From Saprospiraceae bacterium (GTDB lineage Bacteria > Bacteroidota > Bacteroidia > Chitinophagales > Saprospiraceae): a stretch of 46,151 nt of DNA. The position numbers and the translations under genes are program-made. Shown here piece after piece: positions 11,234-20,326 of this stretch (positions within the stretch are counted from its first letter, which is position 1; every line of letters begins with the position of its first letter). The DNA is taken from assembly GCA_016719615.1 (NCBI GenBank), contig JADJYQ010000013.1:1-46151 (forward strand), read 5' to 3'. The notes below the pieces were generated by a model. The model ran no database searches, was not told where the DNA came from, and saw only the letters and a list, made by a program, of their open reading frames with translations.

Positions 11234-11704
11234 TTAGGATTCGAATTTCCCGAATTTCTTCTCTAAAACAATTTTTCGATAATCAAATATTTCATCTAGT
11301 TTTTTTTCAATAAAGAGAAAGTTAGCTATGATCCCCAAAATACCCATTGGCGGTTTATAAGTTACAATATCGGTCATTAAAACTCCTCCTTCAATGTTCT
11401 CCAATTTATGTTGATGATGCCACAGTGAGTAAGGGCCTACTCTTTGCTCATCAACAAAGTATTCAAAGTCTTTAACATGGGTTATTTCTGTAAGCCAATT
11501 GAGTTTTAAACCAAACAAAGGGCTCACTTTATAGGCAATGATCATGCCCGGATACATTTTTTCAACACCCAATATATTTGTTACCTCGAAGCCCATGTAG
11601 TCAGGTGTTATTTCCTTTAAATTGGCCGGAGACGAAATAAAATCCCATAATTCAACTCTTGAAGCAGGTAATTTCTGGGTGCGTATAAAGTGATAAATTG
11701 CCAT
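11234..11704 (-). CDS. SRPBCC family ligand-binding protein
   Basis: A 156-aa protein from ATG 11704, chosen because an A-rich purine leader precedes it and family members begin at MAIYHFIRTQ. An upstream ATG at 11749 would add 15 non-conserved residues. START/SRPBCC-type features: PASRVELWDFISSPANLKEI, ITPDYMGFEV, YKVSPLFGLKLNWLTEI, and VDEQRVGPYSLWHHQHKLE near the middle. These are typical of the cyclase/dehydrase-like SRPBCC proteins often called cell division inhibitor SulA-like in annotations. The ligand is unknown. It lies just downstream of the disrupted DUF1398 gene, 28 nt after its stop, so it may have shared a transcript with it before the IS insertion. Confidence 0.75.
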   Translation of the reverse strand: MAIYHFIRTQKLPASRVELWDFISSPANLKEITPDYMGFEVTNILGVEKMYPGMIIAYKVSPLFGLKLNWLTEITHVKDFEYFVDEQRVGPYSLWHHQHKLENIEGGVLMTDIVTYKPPMGILGIIANFLFIEKKLDEIFDYRKIVLEKKFGKFES

Positions 11705-11732
11705 ATTCCTTTTTTTTTGTTGCAGATCATTT

Positions 11733-11854
11733 TTATTGTAGTATTCCATCCACCCATATGTTATTTCCTGCTTTGTCGTAATAGTTGCAGGTCATTTTGT
11801 TCATACAGATTTCCCACTTATCTATTCCGCATTCTGCACACATCTTAATGAAAG
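11733..11854 (-). pseudogene. DUF1398 protein, 3' part cut off by the IS21 element
   Basis: Reads KMCAECGIDKWEICMNKMTC, NYYDKAGNNI, WVDGILQ and stop, which is the C-terminal signature of the DUF1398 (phage envelope protein-like) family. The matching N-terminal part lies at 14438-14634, on the other side of the IS. Removing the IS and one copy of the 7-bp duplication restores a continuous frame through DFLTF-IKMCAECG. The protein is a small cytoplasmic one of unknown role. The insertion should inactivate it. Confidence 0.8.
11848..11854. repeat. target site duplication, left copy (ATGAAAG)
   Basis: ATGAAAG directly before the TG that starts the IS. The same 7 bases follow the CA at the other end (14438-14444). 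Duplications of 4-8 bp are normal for IS21-family insertion. Confidence 0.85.
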
Positions 11855-11857
11855 TGA

Positions 11858-11953
11858 ATATTCCGGGCAATCTGAGCCACCCATTCCGGTCTAAACTGAG
11901 CCACTAATTCCGGTTGAATGTGAGCCAGGGATTCCGGAGCAAAGTGAGCCACT
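11858..11953. repeat. left-end IS21 transposase-binding repeats (4 copies)
   Basis: Four direct copies of a 22-24-bp unit with consensus ATTCCGGnnnAAnnTGAGCCAC. Subterminal multiple repeats of this kind are where IstA binds in IS21-family elements. Confidence 0.8.
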
Positions 11954-11988
11954 AAATAAGTAGATAAAAGACCATAAGCCAAAAGTAA

Positions 11989-12729
11989 TTATTGTTGATT
12001 AATTTTTGACATTTTGCGTAAAGATTCACCGGTTAGTTCAATTCTATGAGCTTGATGTATTATACGATCAAGGATAGCATCGGCAATGGTATTTTCATTA
12101 ATATATTGATGCCATGCAGCTACAGGAAGTTGAGAGACGATTATGGTGGAATATCTGTTATGTCTATCTTCCATTATTTGCAACAAAGCTAAACGAGCCT
12201 GAGTATCGAGGGGAGTCAAACCCCAGTCATCTAAAATAACAAGATTTTTATTTTCAAGTCTATCAATGTCTTTGCGGAATGCACCATCCAATTTATCTGA
12301 TTTAATTTTTGCAAACAGTTTAGGTAATGAAAGATAAGCGACACGTTTGCCTTTAATACAAGCTTGATATCCGATAGCAGATGCAAGAAAACTTTTCCCG
12401 CAACCTGTAGCACCGGTAATGATAATATTTTCACCACGATCTATGAACGAGCAATCCGATATTGAAGAAATTATTTCTTTTGAGAGATTCCTTTGTGGTG
12501 TACAAATCACATCGTTAAGATTAGCTTGATACCTAAACTTTGCATTCTTTACAGAAGTTTGAGTTTTGCGATGATTACGGTGCAAAAATTCAGCTTCTAC
12601 CAATTGGCCAATTAAAATGGATTCATCTGGTTTTTGGTGTGCTGGTAAATGAATAATGGCTTCGTATCGATCGGCCATTCCAGTTAACCGCAAGTTGCGC
12701 ATGGAATCTAAAGTACTTTGTTGATTCAT
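11989..12729 (-). CDS. istB: IS21 helper ATPase IstB
   Basis: A 246-aa AAA+ ATPase that helps IstA capture target DNA and choose sites. Walker A is GATGCGKSFLASA (about residue 106), Walker B is NLVILDDWGL, followed by RHNRYSTIIVSQLP, DAILDRIIHQAHRIEL and the C-terminal GESLRK. Length and motifs are complete for the family. It starts 17 nt after the end of istA, as expected for a two-gene operon. Confidence 0.95.
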   Translation of the reverse strand: MNQQSTLDSMRNLRLTGMADRYEAIIHLPAHQKPDESILIGQLVEAEFLHRNHRKTQTSVKNAKFRYQANLNDVICTPQRNLSKEIISSISDCSFIDRGENIIITGATGCGKSFLASAIGYQACIKGKRVAYLSLPKLFAKIKSDKLDGAFRKDIDRLENKNLVILDDWGLTPLDTQARLALLQIMEDRHNRYSTIIVSQLPVAAWHQYINENTIADAILDRIIHQAHRIELTGESLRKMSKINQQ

Positions 12730-12746
12730 ATAGATAATTTAAAAGG

Positions 12747-14290
12747 TTACTTATAATACATTTGACCTCGGATATTTTCATGAAAAAGATCCAATTGGGT
12801 TGGAGAAGCTTCGTCCCATTTGATATTTTGAAAATCCATTGAGAGAATTTGTTCCAATTTCCGGTATGATACATAATCAAATTGTAGACAGATTCCAGCA
12901 GCCTGATCTACCTTATCGTTTCCGTTTTTTGTTGCAAGATGGAGCACTCCCTGACAGCTTTTAAAAGCTTGCTCAGGATGTTTGCTCTGCGCAAATAGTT
13001 GTTCCATAAAACGAATTGTATGTTCTCCTATCTTAGCCCCTTCCTGGACAAAAAAATCTTTATTCCAGCGACGGTAATATTGGTGATTGGGATGCAAATG
13101 AGTTCCATTGGTAGTATACTTGCTCCATGTTCTATTCCTTTGGTGTAGGGCTATTCGCTCATGTTTAGAAAATATTTCCACGGTTGTGGCGGTATACCCA
13201 ATATCAACTTTTTGACCAGTATAACTGTATGGTACAGAGTAATACTTGCGATCCTCGCTAAGCAATACATGACAATTGGGTTGAACCTTTGCTTGTTGAT
13301 ATTTTTTAAATTCAAATTTTAGTTCAGGCAATGGTTTTAGTTGATTTTTTCTACTGAATCAAATTGTTGTTTGCGGCTAAATGGTTTTTGTTGATAAAGA
13401 ATACTATTGTGCTTATCAAGCAATATACGAATGGCTTCATTCAAGTCTCGAAGGCTATGAAAAACTTTGTCGTGGAGCGGAGCATAAATTCTGGTATATA
13501 GGATATTAATGGCAGATTCAACTAAGGCTTTATCTTTTGGTTTGCGTGCGCGTGTAGGTAATACTGCGGCATCATAATGCTCCGCAAAATCTGCCATACT
13601 TTTATTCAACTCAGGATCGTACTTGCTGGCACGGTTTACAGCAGGCTTTAGGTTGTCAGTAACGATCGCCTGTGGAACGCCCCCAAAATAATGTAGAGCT
13701 GATTCTAATGCGTATAAAAAATCAGGTGTGGTTTGACTTGGAATAGCGATTGCAAATGTGTATCCACTACAGGGCAAAATACCAACAAATACTTCAACTG
13801 GAATAAGTTCACCAGAATCGGGATCCACTAAGTGCAATTTTTTACCTGCAAAATCAATCATGATTTTATCCCCGGCTTTATGATCAAACACATAACTGAG
13901 TTGCTGACTTTTTTCATAGCGTTTAAAATGTTCACAAAATTGGGAGTATTGAACACCCTGAGGAAACTCCCTTTTGTAATCTTCCCAGAGCAAAAGTTTG
14001 GTCACTCCAACTTTTGTTAATCGTTTTTCCATATCTGGGAACAAACGATATAATTCATCATGACTGGGGTCTTGCTCAGCTGGAGGGTAGACAATAGAAT
14101 ATAACTCCTTGTCCGATAGTTTAAGTAATTGTTGATAACTCAAAGGATGCTTATCGAATACCTCTTTGTATTTATCAATGGTATTCCTCGACATTCCGGT
14201 AAGCTGACTAATCTTACGATCAGATAAGGCTTCCAAAGTCAATTTTAATAGTTTTCTTAGCTTTTGCATAGATACAATTTGATTGGCCAT
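12747..14290 (-). CDS. istA: IS21 transposase IstA, one frame break
   Basis: DDE transposase of about 514 aa in two pieces (13337-14290 and 12747-13331). The N-terminal HTH (SDRKISQLTGMSRNTIDKYK) is followed by the catalytic core: first Asp in KIMIDFAGKKLHL, second Asp in IVTDNLKPAVN, Glu in KDKALVESAINIL. The C-terminal part (CHVLLSEDRKYYSVPYSY, YRRWNKDFFVQEG) is the usual DNA-binding region. The break is at an A6 run near 13340-13347; a -1 shift joins DSVEK to NQLKPLPELK. That is compatible with a sequencing indel or P-site slippage on AAA, but IS21 elements normally encode IstA without programmed frameshifting. Confidence 0.9.
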
Positions 14291-14337
14291 CTTGAAGTAA
14301 TTTTTACTTCAAAATAGGTCTCAAATCATACTGCCTT

Positions 14338-14435
14338 GAGTGGCTCACTTTGCTCCGGAATCGGTGGCTCACTTTACTCCGGAATCGGTGGCTCAATTTG
14401 CTCCGGAATCAGTGGCTCATTTTGGCCGGAATACT
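14338..14435. repeat. right-end IS21 transposase-binding repeats (4 copies)
   Basis: Four inverted-orientation copies of the same ~24-bp unit (GTGGCTCA...CCGGAAT) as at the left end. The three internal copies are nearly identical, for example CTCCGGAATCGGTGGCTCAC. Confidence 0.8.
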
Positions 14436-14437
14436 CA

Positions 14438-14444
14438 ATGAAAG
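14438..14444. repeat. target site duplication, right copy (ATGAAAG)
   Basis: Second copy of the 7-bp duplication that flanks the IS21 element (left copy at 11848-11854). Confidence 0.85.
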
Positions 14445-14634
14445 TCAGGAAGTCTGTTTTAACCTGCTGGTGTGCCAATAATTCTACATTAAATTGCACC
14501 TTATATATTGAGTCGTCAATAAAAAGTGGGTTATACATTGCAGGCACTATTGCAGTGTGATCATGAACACCATGATAGACAAAATGTCCATCTGACAGGT
14601 ATGCTGCATATTGCAGCTCTTCCTGTTCAATCAC
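14438..14634 (-). pseudogene. DUF1398 protein, 5' part cut off by the IS21 element
   Basis: Reads AAYLSDGHFVYHGVHDHTA, IYKVQFNVELLAHQQVKTDF and LTF up to the IS boundary, matching the middle of DUF1398 proteins (YVSDGHT.YFG, LKAHQQGKTDYPTF). An in-frame TAG lies just upstream of the GTG at 14634, and the ~40 N-terminal residues usual in the family are not found in any frame. So the gene is both split by the IS and truncated at its 5' end, next to another decayed gene. Confidence 0.75.
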
Positions 14635-14649
14635 GAATGTAATAAAAAC

Positions 14650-15175
14650 AATCTATGGATGAACCAATTTCCAGTGATAAAATAAATTCGGATTCTCTTT
14701 GAATTTAGTAAGTAACCATTTGAGAGTAGATCTTGTTTACAGGCCTTTATGCCACTTCGCCCATTTCTTACCACAGGTCGTTTGGTACTAATTTCCAATC
14801 GTTGCCCGCATTAGCAATACTCAATGTGGTGAATTTTTGTCTATCAAATTTGCTGATACCATTACTGGTATTTATGAAAATATTTTCTGATTTGTCCTCT
14901 ATAATTTCTTCTATTCTGTTGTGTGGCAACTCACTTTTCGTTGTAAAATGAAGGATTGTTTTTCCGTCAAAGCGATACAAACCAGTCTCCCAGCTGCCAA
15001 ACCAGTAATTATCATACTTGTCCTGATAAACTAGCAAAATATTATTTCCCAGTTACTTGACAGTTTCGCCGACTGTTAAAGTGGCACTCTTGTCAAAAGC
15101 ATGTGGAGTCTGATGTCCGCTGCACGAGGTTTAAATTGCCTGAATGCTAATAAAGAGAAGTATGTATAATTTCAT
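14650..15175 (-). pseudogene. propeller (Reg_prop-like) lipoprotein with in-frame stops, decayed
   Basis: From ATG 15175 the frame reads MKLYILLFISIQAI, TAA, TSCSGHQTPHAFDKSATL, then VGETVK, TAA, LGNNILLVYQDKYDNYWFG, GLYRFDGKTILHF, NRIEEIIEDKSENIFINT, GISKFDRQKFTTL. Signal peptide, lipobox (TSC) and propeller blades match a Bacteroidota family of two-component-regulator-propeller lipoproteins (from memory). Two isolated TAA codons interrupt an otherwise perfect frame of about 135 codons. After NDLW (14768) the frame is lost, and only traces remain before the truncated DUF1398 gene. The normal protein would have several more blades, so the 3' half is missing. Confidence 0.65.
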
Positions 15176-15369
15176 TGCTTTTCATTTTATGGCTTGCAAA
15201 GTCCAATGGATTTGCCGCCAAAGATTTTCAGCTACCCGAAGTTGACGACTTCGTAGCACTTCACTGTCAACCAGGCCAAAACTTTAAAAGAAGAACAAAG
15301 TTTGATTTAACCACTGAACCGCCACATTTGGTTAGGTGCTGTTATTAGCAGACAAGTTTTACTCACTTG
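15176..15369. other. intergenic spacer
   Basis: 194 bases after the end of the glycosyltransferase gene. It contains a small palindrome (GAAGTTGACGACTTC) near 15238. No ORF supported. Confidence 0.4.
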
Positions 15370-16617
15370 TTAAATAGCGTTTTCCAATAATCTATTCCAA
15401 GTTGATTTAGTTTTTTCAAATTCAATAAAGTGTTTTTTTACATTCTTTCTGTATTTTTCAAATTCAACTATTATTTTATTAAAATAATCTGTTTTAAAAT
15501 AAGAACATAATTTTGGAATAGTGGCTTTTAAGTTATCCTCCATTGTTTTCATAGTCGCTTCAAAATTCTCTTTATCCGTAATGTAAACCAACAAAGGTTT
15601 ATATCTAATCCAACCAACAGAAGCATTCACAAAACGCATTAGAATTTCATTACTGGTGTTTTCTATTGGCTTTAATTCGACGGGCAACACACCATTTAAT
15701 AAGTTGTTATACATAGAGAACCCATCGTGAAAAGCATAGCAAGGCACTTTCACAACTTTCAATTTTGTTAAAGATGTGCTCATGAAAGTATCTTCACCTC
15801 TTGCACCAGGTGGATTATAAAAAGGTGGAAATAATTTATAATTCTTTAAGTTGAAACAAAGATTTGCACCTGAAATAAATTTCATTCCATTGACTTCTTC
15901 AACTTCGTATGATAGCTGTTTTGTTAAAATTTCTTCATCAGAAAACGTTACTCCTTTTTGGTTAATAATGACTTTTTTCATTTTATCCCAAGTAATGATA
16001 TCATTGCTAAGGGCTTCAATGAATAATCTAAAATCATTTTCAGTTAAAGTGTCATTAAACCTCAAATAAGGAATAGGTGAAATATATCCACAATGTAATC
16101 CATGGGTTATATCTGCTTCGTCATTAAATCTCAAATGTGTACTTAAGATACTTTGCCCCATCCACAACAAACCACCATTTTTATTTTTGTAGGTTGCTAA
16201 AGGGTACTCATCATCGTCTATGAACAACAACTTGTCCATTTTTAGTTTTATTGCAAAGTAGGTTATAATGTTTCTTTTCTTAGCATACCCTTCGCCAAAA
16301 AGCAAATGACAGTCCTCTATATCAATTGTATTGTCGGTTTTTGCCAAAAATTCAATTTCTTCATTTACTTCATGGACCCCGTAAAAATGTATGGAATCAA
16401 CCAAATCAAGAAGTTCCTTTGGTACTTTTTTATAGTCATTGGTATTGGTGTTTTTGTAACGCAAATCGTAAGAAACCAAAACATGAATTCTCACATTTTT
16501 ATTCTCTATCAAACCGTGTTCAAGCCAATTGTTAATATAAGTTTTTAATACATTTTGAAACAACAATCGACCTGTAACAAATCCAATTGCAATATTAATT
16601 ATTCTATTTTCTATCAT
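15370..16617 (-). CDS. putative GT-A-type glycosyltransferase
   Basis: A 415-aa intact ORF with no signal peptide, so cytoplasmic or membrane-associated. GT-A features: nucleotide-binding-like N-terminus (MIENRIINIAIGFVTGR), a DxD-type metal motif in KLLFIDDDEYP (about residue 135), an acceptor region GANLCFNL, and an xED-type motif in GARGEDTFMS (about 270) followed by HDGFSMY. The C-terminal ~90 residues are Lys/Glu-rich helices. This suggests a family-2-like inverting transferase acting in surface polysaccharide or glycan synthesis; donor and acceptor are unknown. The coding DNA is more AT-rich than its neighbours and the gene stands alone between long spacers, so lateral acquisition is possible. 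Confidence 0.65.
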   Translation of the reverse strand: MIENRIINIAIGFVTGRLLFQNVLKTYINNWLEHGLIENKNVRIHVLVSYDLRYKNTNTNDYKKVPKELLDLVDSIHFYGVHEVNEEIEFLAKTDNTIDIEDCHLLFGEGYAKKRNIITYFAIKLKMDKLLFIDDDEYPLATYKNKNGGLLWMGQSILSTHLRFNDEADITHGLHCGYISPIPYLRFNDTLTENDFRLFIEALSNDIITWDKMKKVIINQKGVTFSDEEILTKQLSYEVEEVNGMKFISGANLCFNLKNYKLFPPFYNPPGARGEDTFMSTSLTKLKVVKVPCYAFHDGFSMYNNLLNGVLPVELKPIENTSNEILMRFVNASVGWIRYKPLLVYITDKENFEATMKTMEDNLKATIPKLCSYFKTDYFNKIIVEFEKYRKNVKKHFIEFEKTKSTWNRLLENAI

Positions 16618-17136
16618 AATTTAATTCAGATACCCTGTTCAGTAGGTATATTTTTCTATAACGATTTGGTATTGACGTCGTGCCTCATTCACTGCAGCTT
16701 AACAAACGCTAAGTTAATAAATCTCAGCCAAACGTGAAAGAAAATTGCATCAGTGGAATGGAGGCAAAACAGTTTTATAGGCGGAGTCTTTTTTACCAAG
16801 GAGCAACAAGAATTCCATCAATCTACAACCTTCTTTCTTTTTCCTACTTTCACAGATCGCTTCTTCGTAGTTTGTTTTAGAAAATGTGATTTTATATATG
16901 AACGAAAATATTTGATTTAAGCAGTTTCCTATATAATGGTTATTGGCCTGCTATTCAATATAAGGTCAATTCATATTGGAACTTTAATGTTTACCTTAGC
17001 GATAGCAACTTTACGCGCATCAAATGCATTTTAGGAAACATCAGTTGGCATCAATATGTATTCTATAGTTTATTCCTCGATAAATTATTTTGTTACCAAT
17101 CTACGGAGAAGCTTCAATTTAATAAACATATTGGGA
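16618..17136. other. long non-coding stretch
   Basis: About 520 bases upstream of the glycosyltransferase and downstream of the SLC13 permease. I see no supported ORF, tRNA or hairpin terminator. It may hold remnants of deleted sequence. Confidence 0.4.
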
Positions 17137-18870
17137 TTATTCAATTCTATATAGGTAACGAATCATCAGCAGAATGATAAATAAACCTATCACCGTAAGC
17201 ACACCGCCTATTTTAAAGAAGTGAGATATTTTATATCTGCCCGGACCCAAAACCAATAGCGATGCGGGTTCAAAAGGTGTTACCATAGAAATAGATGCTG
17301 AAAGAATTATTGCAACGGCAAAACTTCTAGGATCGGCACCAATGCTGTTTGCTGTTTGCAGTGCGATTGGAAGAATTACCAATGCAGCGGCAGCATTGCT
17401 CATAGGTTGTGTAAGTAAAACAGTGAGGATCATAAAAGCGAGGAGTATAAGAACATTGTTTGCACCTGAAAAAATTGTGGTGATTTGATTTGCGAGATAG
17501 ACATCGCCACCTGTTTGTTTGATGGCTGTTCCAAAGGCGGTCATACCGCCAATGAGTATAATAAGCCGCCAGTCAACTTTTGAATAAACTACATCAGTTG
17601 GTAATACTTTAAATGACATAGACAGTAACACTGCTGATAAAAATGAAATGCTCATGGGTAAAATTCGATAGCACCTACAATTACTGCCAATACAAAAATT
17701 GCCAATGCTATAAAACCTTTTCTTAAGTGGGGAAGGTTTGATTTAGGTTGTTGCGTAAGGACAATAAAATTATTTCGCTGACGAACCCCGTCAATTTCTT
17801 CTTCAAGTCCTTCGGCAATAAGGATGTCACCTGTTTTAATTTTTATGTCGAGAATATTGGAAGATATACTTTCGCCCTTTCGGAACAGACCGATAGGTAT
17901 AAGCCCTGTTTTGTGGCGGAAATTTGATTCGTTAATTGTCGTGTTAGCAATGAAAGAGGAAGGCAGAACCATCAACTCAACAATCTCAGATTTAAACGTT
18001 TCAAGAGGATTGGCTGTTTCGGAAATATTATGTTTATGATAGAATAATTTGAGTGCTTCACTGGTTGCTCTTAGATAGAGGTTATCATTTTGCTGAATGA
18101 TATAATCGGAGTTAAAATCAAAAGATTGTTCCGCGTTTTCGACTTTGGTGAAAGTAAGGTCGGCATCGTTCAGGGATAGAATTGATTTTCCTACAAGAGA
18201 AGATTGATGAGTAATGTATATATGGGCAAGAAAATAACGGTCATTTTTTTTTGTTTGAGTTTCAATAGAAAGAATATTGGGCAAAATTCGGTTTCCGAAA
18301 AACGCAAACAACAATGTGCAAACAACAAGCAGCGCTAAACCAATTGGCAAAAACTCAAACATACCGATTGGTTCTATCCCATTTTCCAATAAAAAATTAC
18401 TTCCTGCAATGTTGGTAGAAGTGCCGATTAACGCAAGTGCCACCAAGTAGTGAAGCAAACGCCATAGGCATTAAATAGAGGGGAGGGTGCCTGCCCTGAT
18501 TTTTACACATTCCCAAAATGGGTAAAACCATTACGGCAGCCACTGTGGTGTTATTCATGAATGCAGAAAGCACTCCAACTGACAGCATGATGGTGGCTGT
18601 TGTGAGAAAATAATTACCGCTTACATTACTTGTGAGTTTATTGCTGAGGTATTCAACCACTCCATTATGCTGCAAGGATGCACTGATAATAAAAATAGAA
18701 GAAAGCATGATGATGAAATCGCTTCCGAAACCCGCAAATGCCTGAGAAGGGGTAATCGTCCCTGAGACAACCAGTGCAATTAAGCTTAATAGAATAACAG
18801 AATCGGGCGGGAATTTGTCTAACGCAAACAAAATGATGATGAGAATGAGTAAGGCAAATACAATGAGCAT
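17137..18870 (-). CDS. SLC13/DASS-type permease with TrkA-C domains, two frameshifts
   Basis: Inner-membrane anion/Na+ symporter family protein of about 578 aa in three pieces (18397-18870, 17652-18458, 17137-17655). N-terminal membrane segments (MLIVFALLILIIILFAL, FIIMLSSIFIISASLQ) lead to the first conserved helical hairpin (NNTTVAAVMVLPI, LIGTSTNIAGSN). A central cytosolic part with two RCK_C/TrkA-C-like domains follows (LVGKSILSLNDADLTF, IQQNDNLYLRA, IKIKTGDILIAEG), then the second membrane half with TQPMSNAAAALVILPIAL. This layout matches the SLC13 permeases that carry TrkA-C inserts. The second break is a short C-run at 17655, where one added C restores EFYPMSIS. Substrate (sulfate or dicarboxylate) cannot be told. 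Confidence 0.85.
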
Positions 18871-18876
18871 GGAAAA

Positions 18877-19683
18877 TTATCTATTTATTGTAATTACTTG
18901 ATGTGGCACGGGAATAACAATATGGTTCTCACGGAATGATTTTAAAACCAACAAGCGGAGATCGCCTAACATTCTGCCTACGGCAAACACTTCTTCTGAC
19001 CAAAACAAAAGCTTTAGCGAAACGGAGTAATCGGTGAACTCCTCAATTCTTACATACGGTTCGGGTTTTGCAATTACTTTGGGGTGAGTTTTTGCTACTT
19101 GCTGCATCAGTATCATGGCTTTTTCTACATCCTTTTCATTTACCTGAACGGATATGTAATGGCGGTTGATATTTTTTTGATTTGACCAGTTGATGATTTC
19201 ATTTTTTGTGAGAAATGAATTAGGAATTATGATTTCTTTTTCATCACGGGTTTTTACAACAGAAGTTCTGAAACGGATGGCTAAAATCTCCACCCGTTTA
19301 TCTCCAATCTGAATTACATTTCCAATTTTAATTGTTCCTTCGGCTAAAAGAATTATCCCTGAAATGAAATCGTAAAACAGGCCTTGCAATCCCAAACCAA
19401 TACCAACCAACAACGCGGCAGAACCTGCAATAAGTACAGTAACATCAATGCCAAGAAGTTTGAGAGCTGCGGAAATAAAAAAAACGAAAAGGAATTATTT
19501 GACGATGGTGTAGATGGTAAACTTTTGCCCCTCATCAAATTTTTTGTAGCGATAAAGTATTCGATTTGTCAACCAAAGTATAATCCAACAAGCTAACCAA
19601 GTATTACCATATACGCAATTTTGGTAACGGTAATTGAATAGTTGCCCAGGTTTAGTAATTGTGAAATCCATGAGGTGTTTCAT
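18877..19683 (-). CDS. MscS-type mechanosensitive channel, interrupted
   Basis: Small-conductance mechanosensitive channel of about 268 aa. The conserved pore helix and beta domain are clear: AGSAALLVGIGLGLQ, FYDFISGIILLAEGTIKIGN, ILAIRFRTSVVKTRDEKEII, PNSFLTKNEIINWS. The frame is continuous from 19683 to 18877 except for one TAA at 19495-19497 (IVK-stop-FLFVFF), where relatives have Tyr (KYFL). A double frameshift near 19600-19660 also scrambles part of the first helix. The channel gates at the inner membrane under hypo-osmotic tension. The start ATG overlaps the stop of the RelE/ParE toxin gene by 4 nt (ATGA), and the SLC13 permease follows after 6 nt, so the three may be one transcript. 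Confidence 0.8.
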
Positions 19684-19991
19684 ATTTTAATTTTTATACT
19701 TGCTTTTGTGTAAGGTATTTTGGTAAGACTTTCAGTTTTTAAGGCAGGTATAATAAGTTTTTCATCGCGGATCCTATAATATACTCTAACATTTTTAATC
19801 AATAAAATGCCGTAAATTCTATTCCACGAATTCTCTAGAACTCCTAAATATGAATTGGAACTTATTAAATTCATTAAGTGTTCAAGTTTGGATTGGAATT
19901 TTACGGCTGCCTTTTCTCCCCATTCATTTGAATGATACTCTAGAATGTTATTTAAATCAAACGTAGCAGTTTTTGCAAAGCGTATTTCCAT
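19680..19991 (-). CDS. RelE/ParE family toxin
   Basis: A 103-aa protein, the usual size for the family. It has FAKTATFDLNNILEYHSNEWG at the N-terminus, KFQSKLEHLMNLISSN, then the core GILLIKNVRVYYRIRDEKLI. This is the ParE/RelE fold that poisons gyrase or the ribosome; sequence alone does not decide which. The upstream partner gene ends directly before this ATG (TAA-ATG with no spacer), the classic antitoxin-toxin order. The 3' end overlaps the MscS start. Confidence 0.85.
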   Translation of the reverse strand: MEIRFAKTATFDLNNILEYHSNEWGEKAAVKFQSKLEHLMNLISSNSYLGVLENSWNRIYGILLIKNVRVYYRIRDEKLIIPALKTESLTKIPYTKASIKIKI

Positions 19992-20218
19992 TTAGCGCTT
20001 AAATACTTCAGTCATTGGAACCAAATTATCGTCATTCTCTGATTCGTCAAAAGCTCTTAGGATGTGGTCTTTTTGTTCTTGGGTTAAATAATTCCAGGTC
20101 CTAATATTCTTTGTGTTCTATAATATTCAACCAGCTCATAAATGGCTTCCAGTTTATCTAGGTCTTCAATGGATTCCAGTAGAGTATTAATATCCTTTAT
20201 CAAAGTATTCTTTGTCAT
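19992..20218 (-). CDS. antitoxin partner of the RelE/ParE toxin, one frameshift
   Basis: About 75 aa from ATG 20218. The first part reads MTKNTLIKDINTLLESIEDL and DKLEAIYELVEYYR. After a one-base shift near 20105-20110 it continues WNYLTQEQKDHILRAFDESE and NDDNLVPMTEVFKR, ending in the TAA that abuts the toxin ATG. Small, acidic, helical and directly upstream of a toxin gene, so antitoxin by position and composition. I do not recognise a specific DNA-binding family. Confidence 0.65.
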
Positions 20219-20326
20219 AATTCTACAAAAATAGCAATTTTCTTTGTTTTGGCCGGTATGGTATCACTCATGACTAAACGATAAATTCTTTCATTTAGCC
20301 ACCCCAAATATCAGTAGTATACATAT
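20219..20326. other. promoter region of the toxin-antitoxin pair
   Basis: About 100 bases between the GNAT gene's stop and the antitoxin start. It should hold the autoregulated promoter. I could not see a convincing palindromic operator. Confidence 0.35.

Larger units (their letters stand above)
11855..14437 (-). mobile_element. IS21-family insertion sequence, 2,583 bp
   Basis: Bounded by TG...CA with imperfect terminal inverted repeats (TGAATATTCCGG left, TGAGTATTCCGG right) and 7-bp target duplications. It encodes istA and istB on the - strand in the usual order. Both ends carry four tandem copies of a ~24-bp motif. istB is intact and istA has one frame break, so the copy is recent: the ends, the duplication and the interrupted host gene are all still readable. 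Confidence 0.92.

Noticed and set aside
13331..13347. Programmed -1 frameshift in istA
   Set aside because: A6 allows slippage, but the A-site codon does not re-pair, IS21 IstA is normally one frame, and homopolymer indels are common in this window.
15325..15345. Integron attC-like core (GTTAGGT) near the glycosyltransferase
   Set aside because: No matching RYYYAAC partner at a suitable distance and no integrase seen; short motif only.
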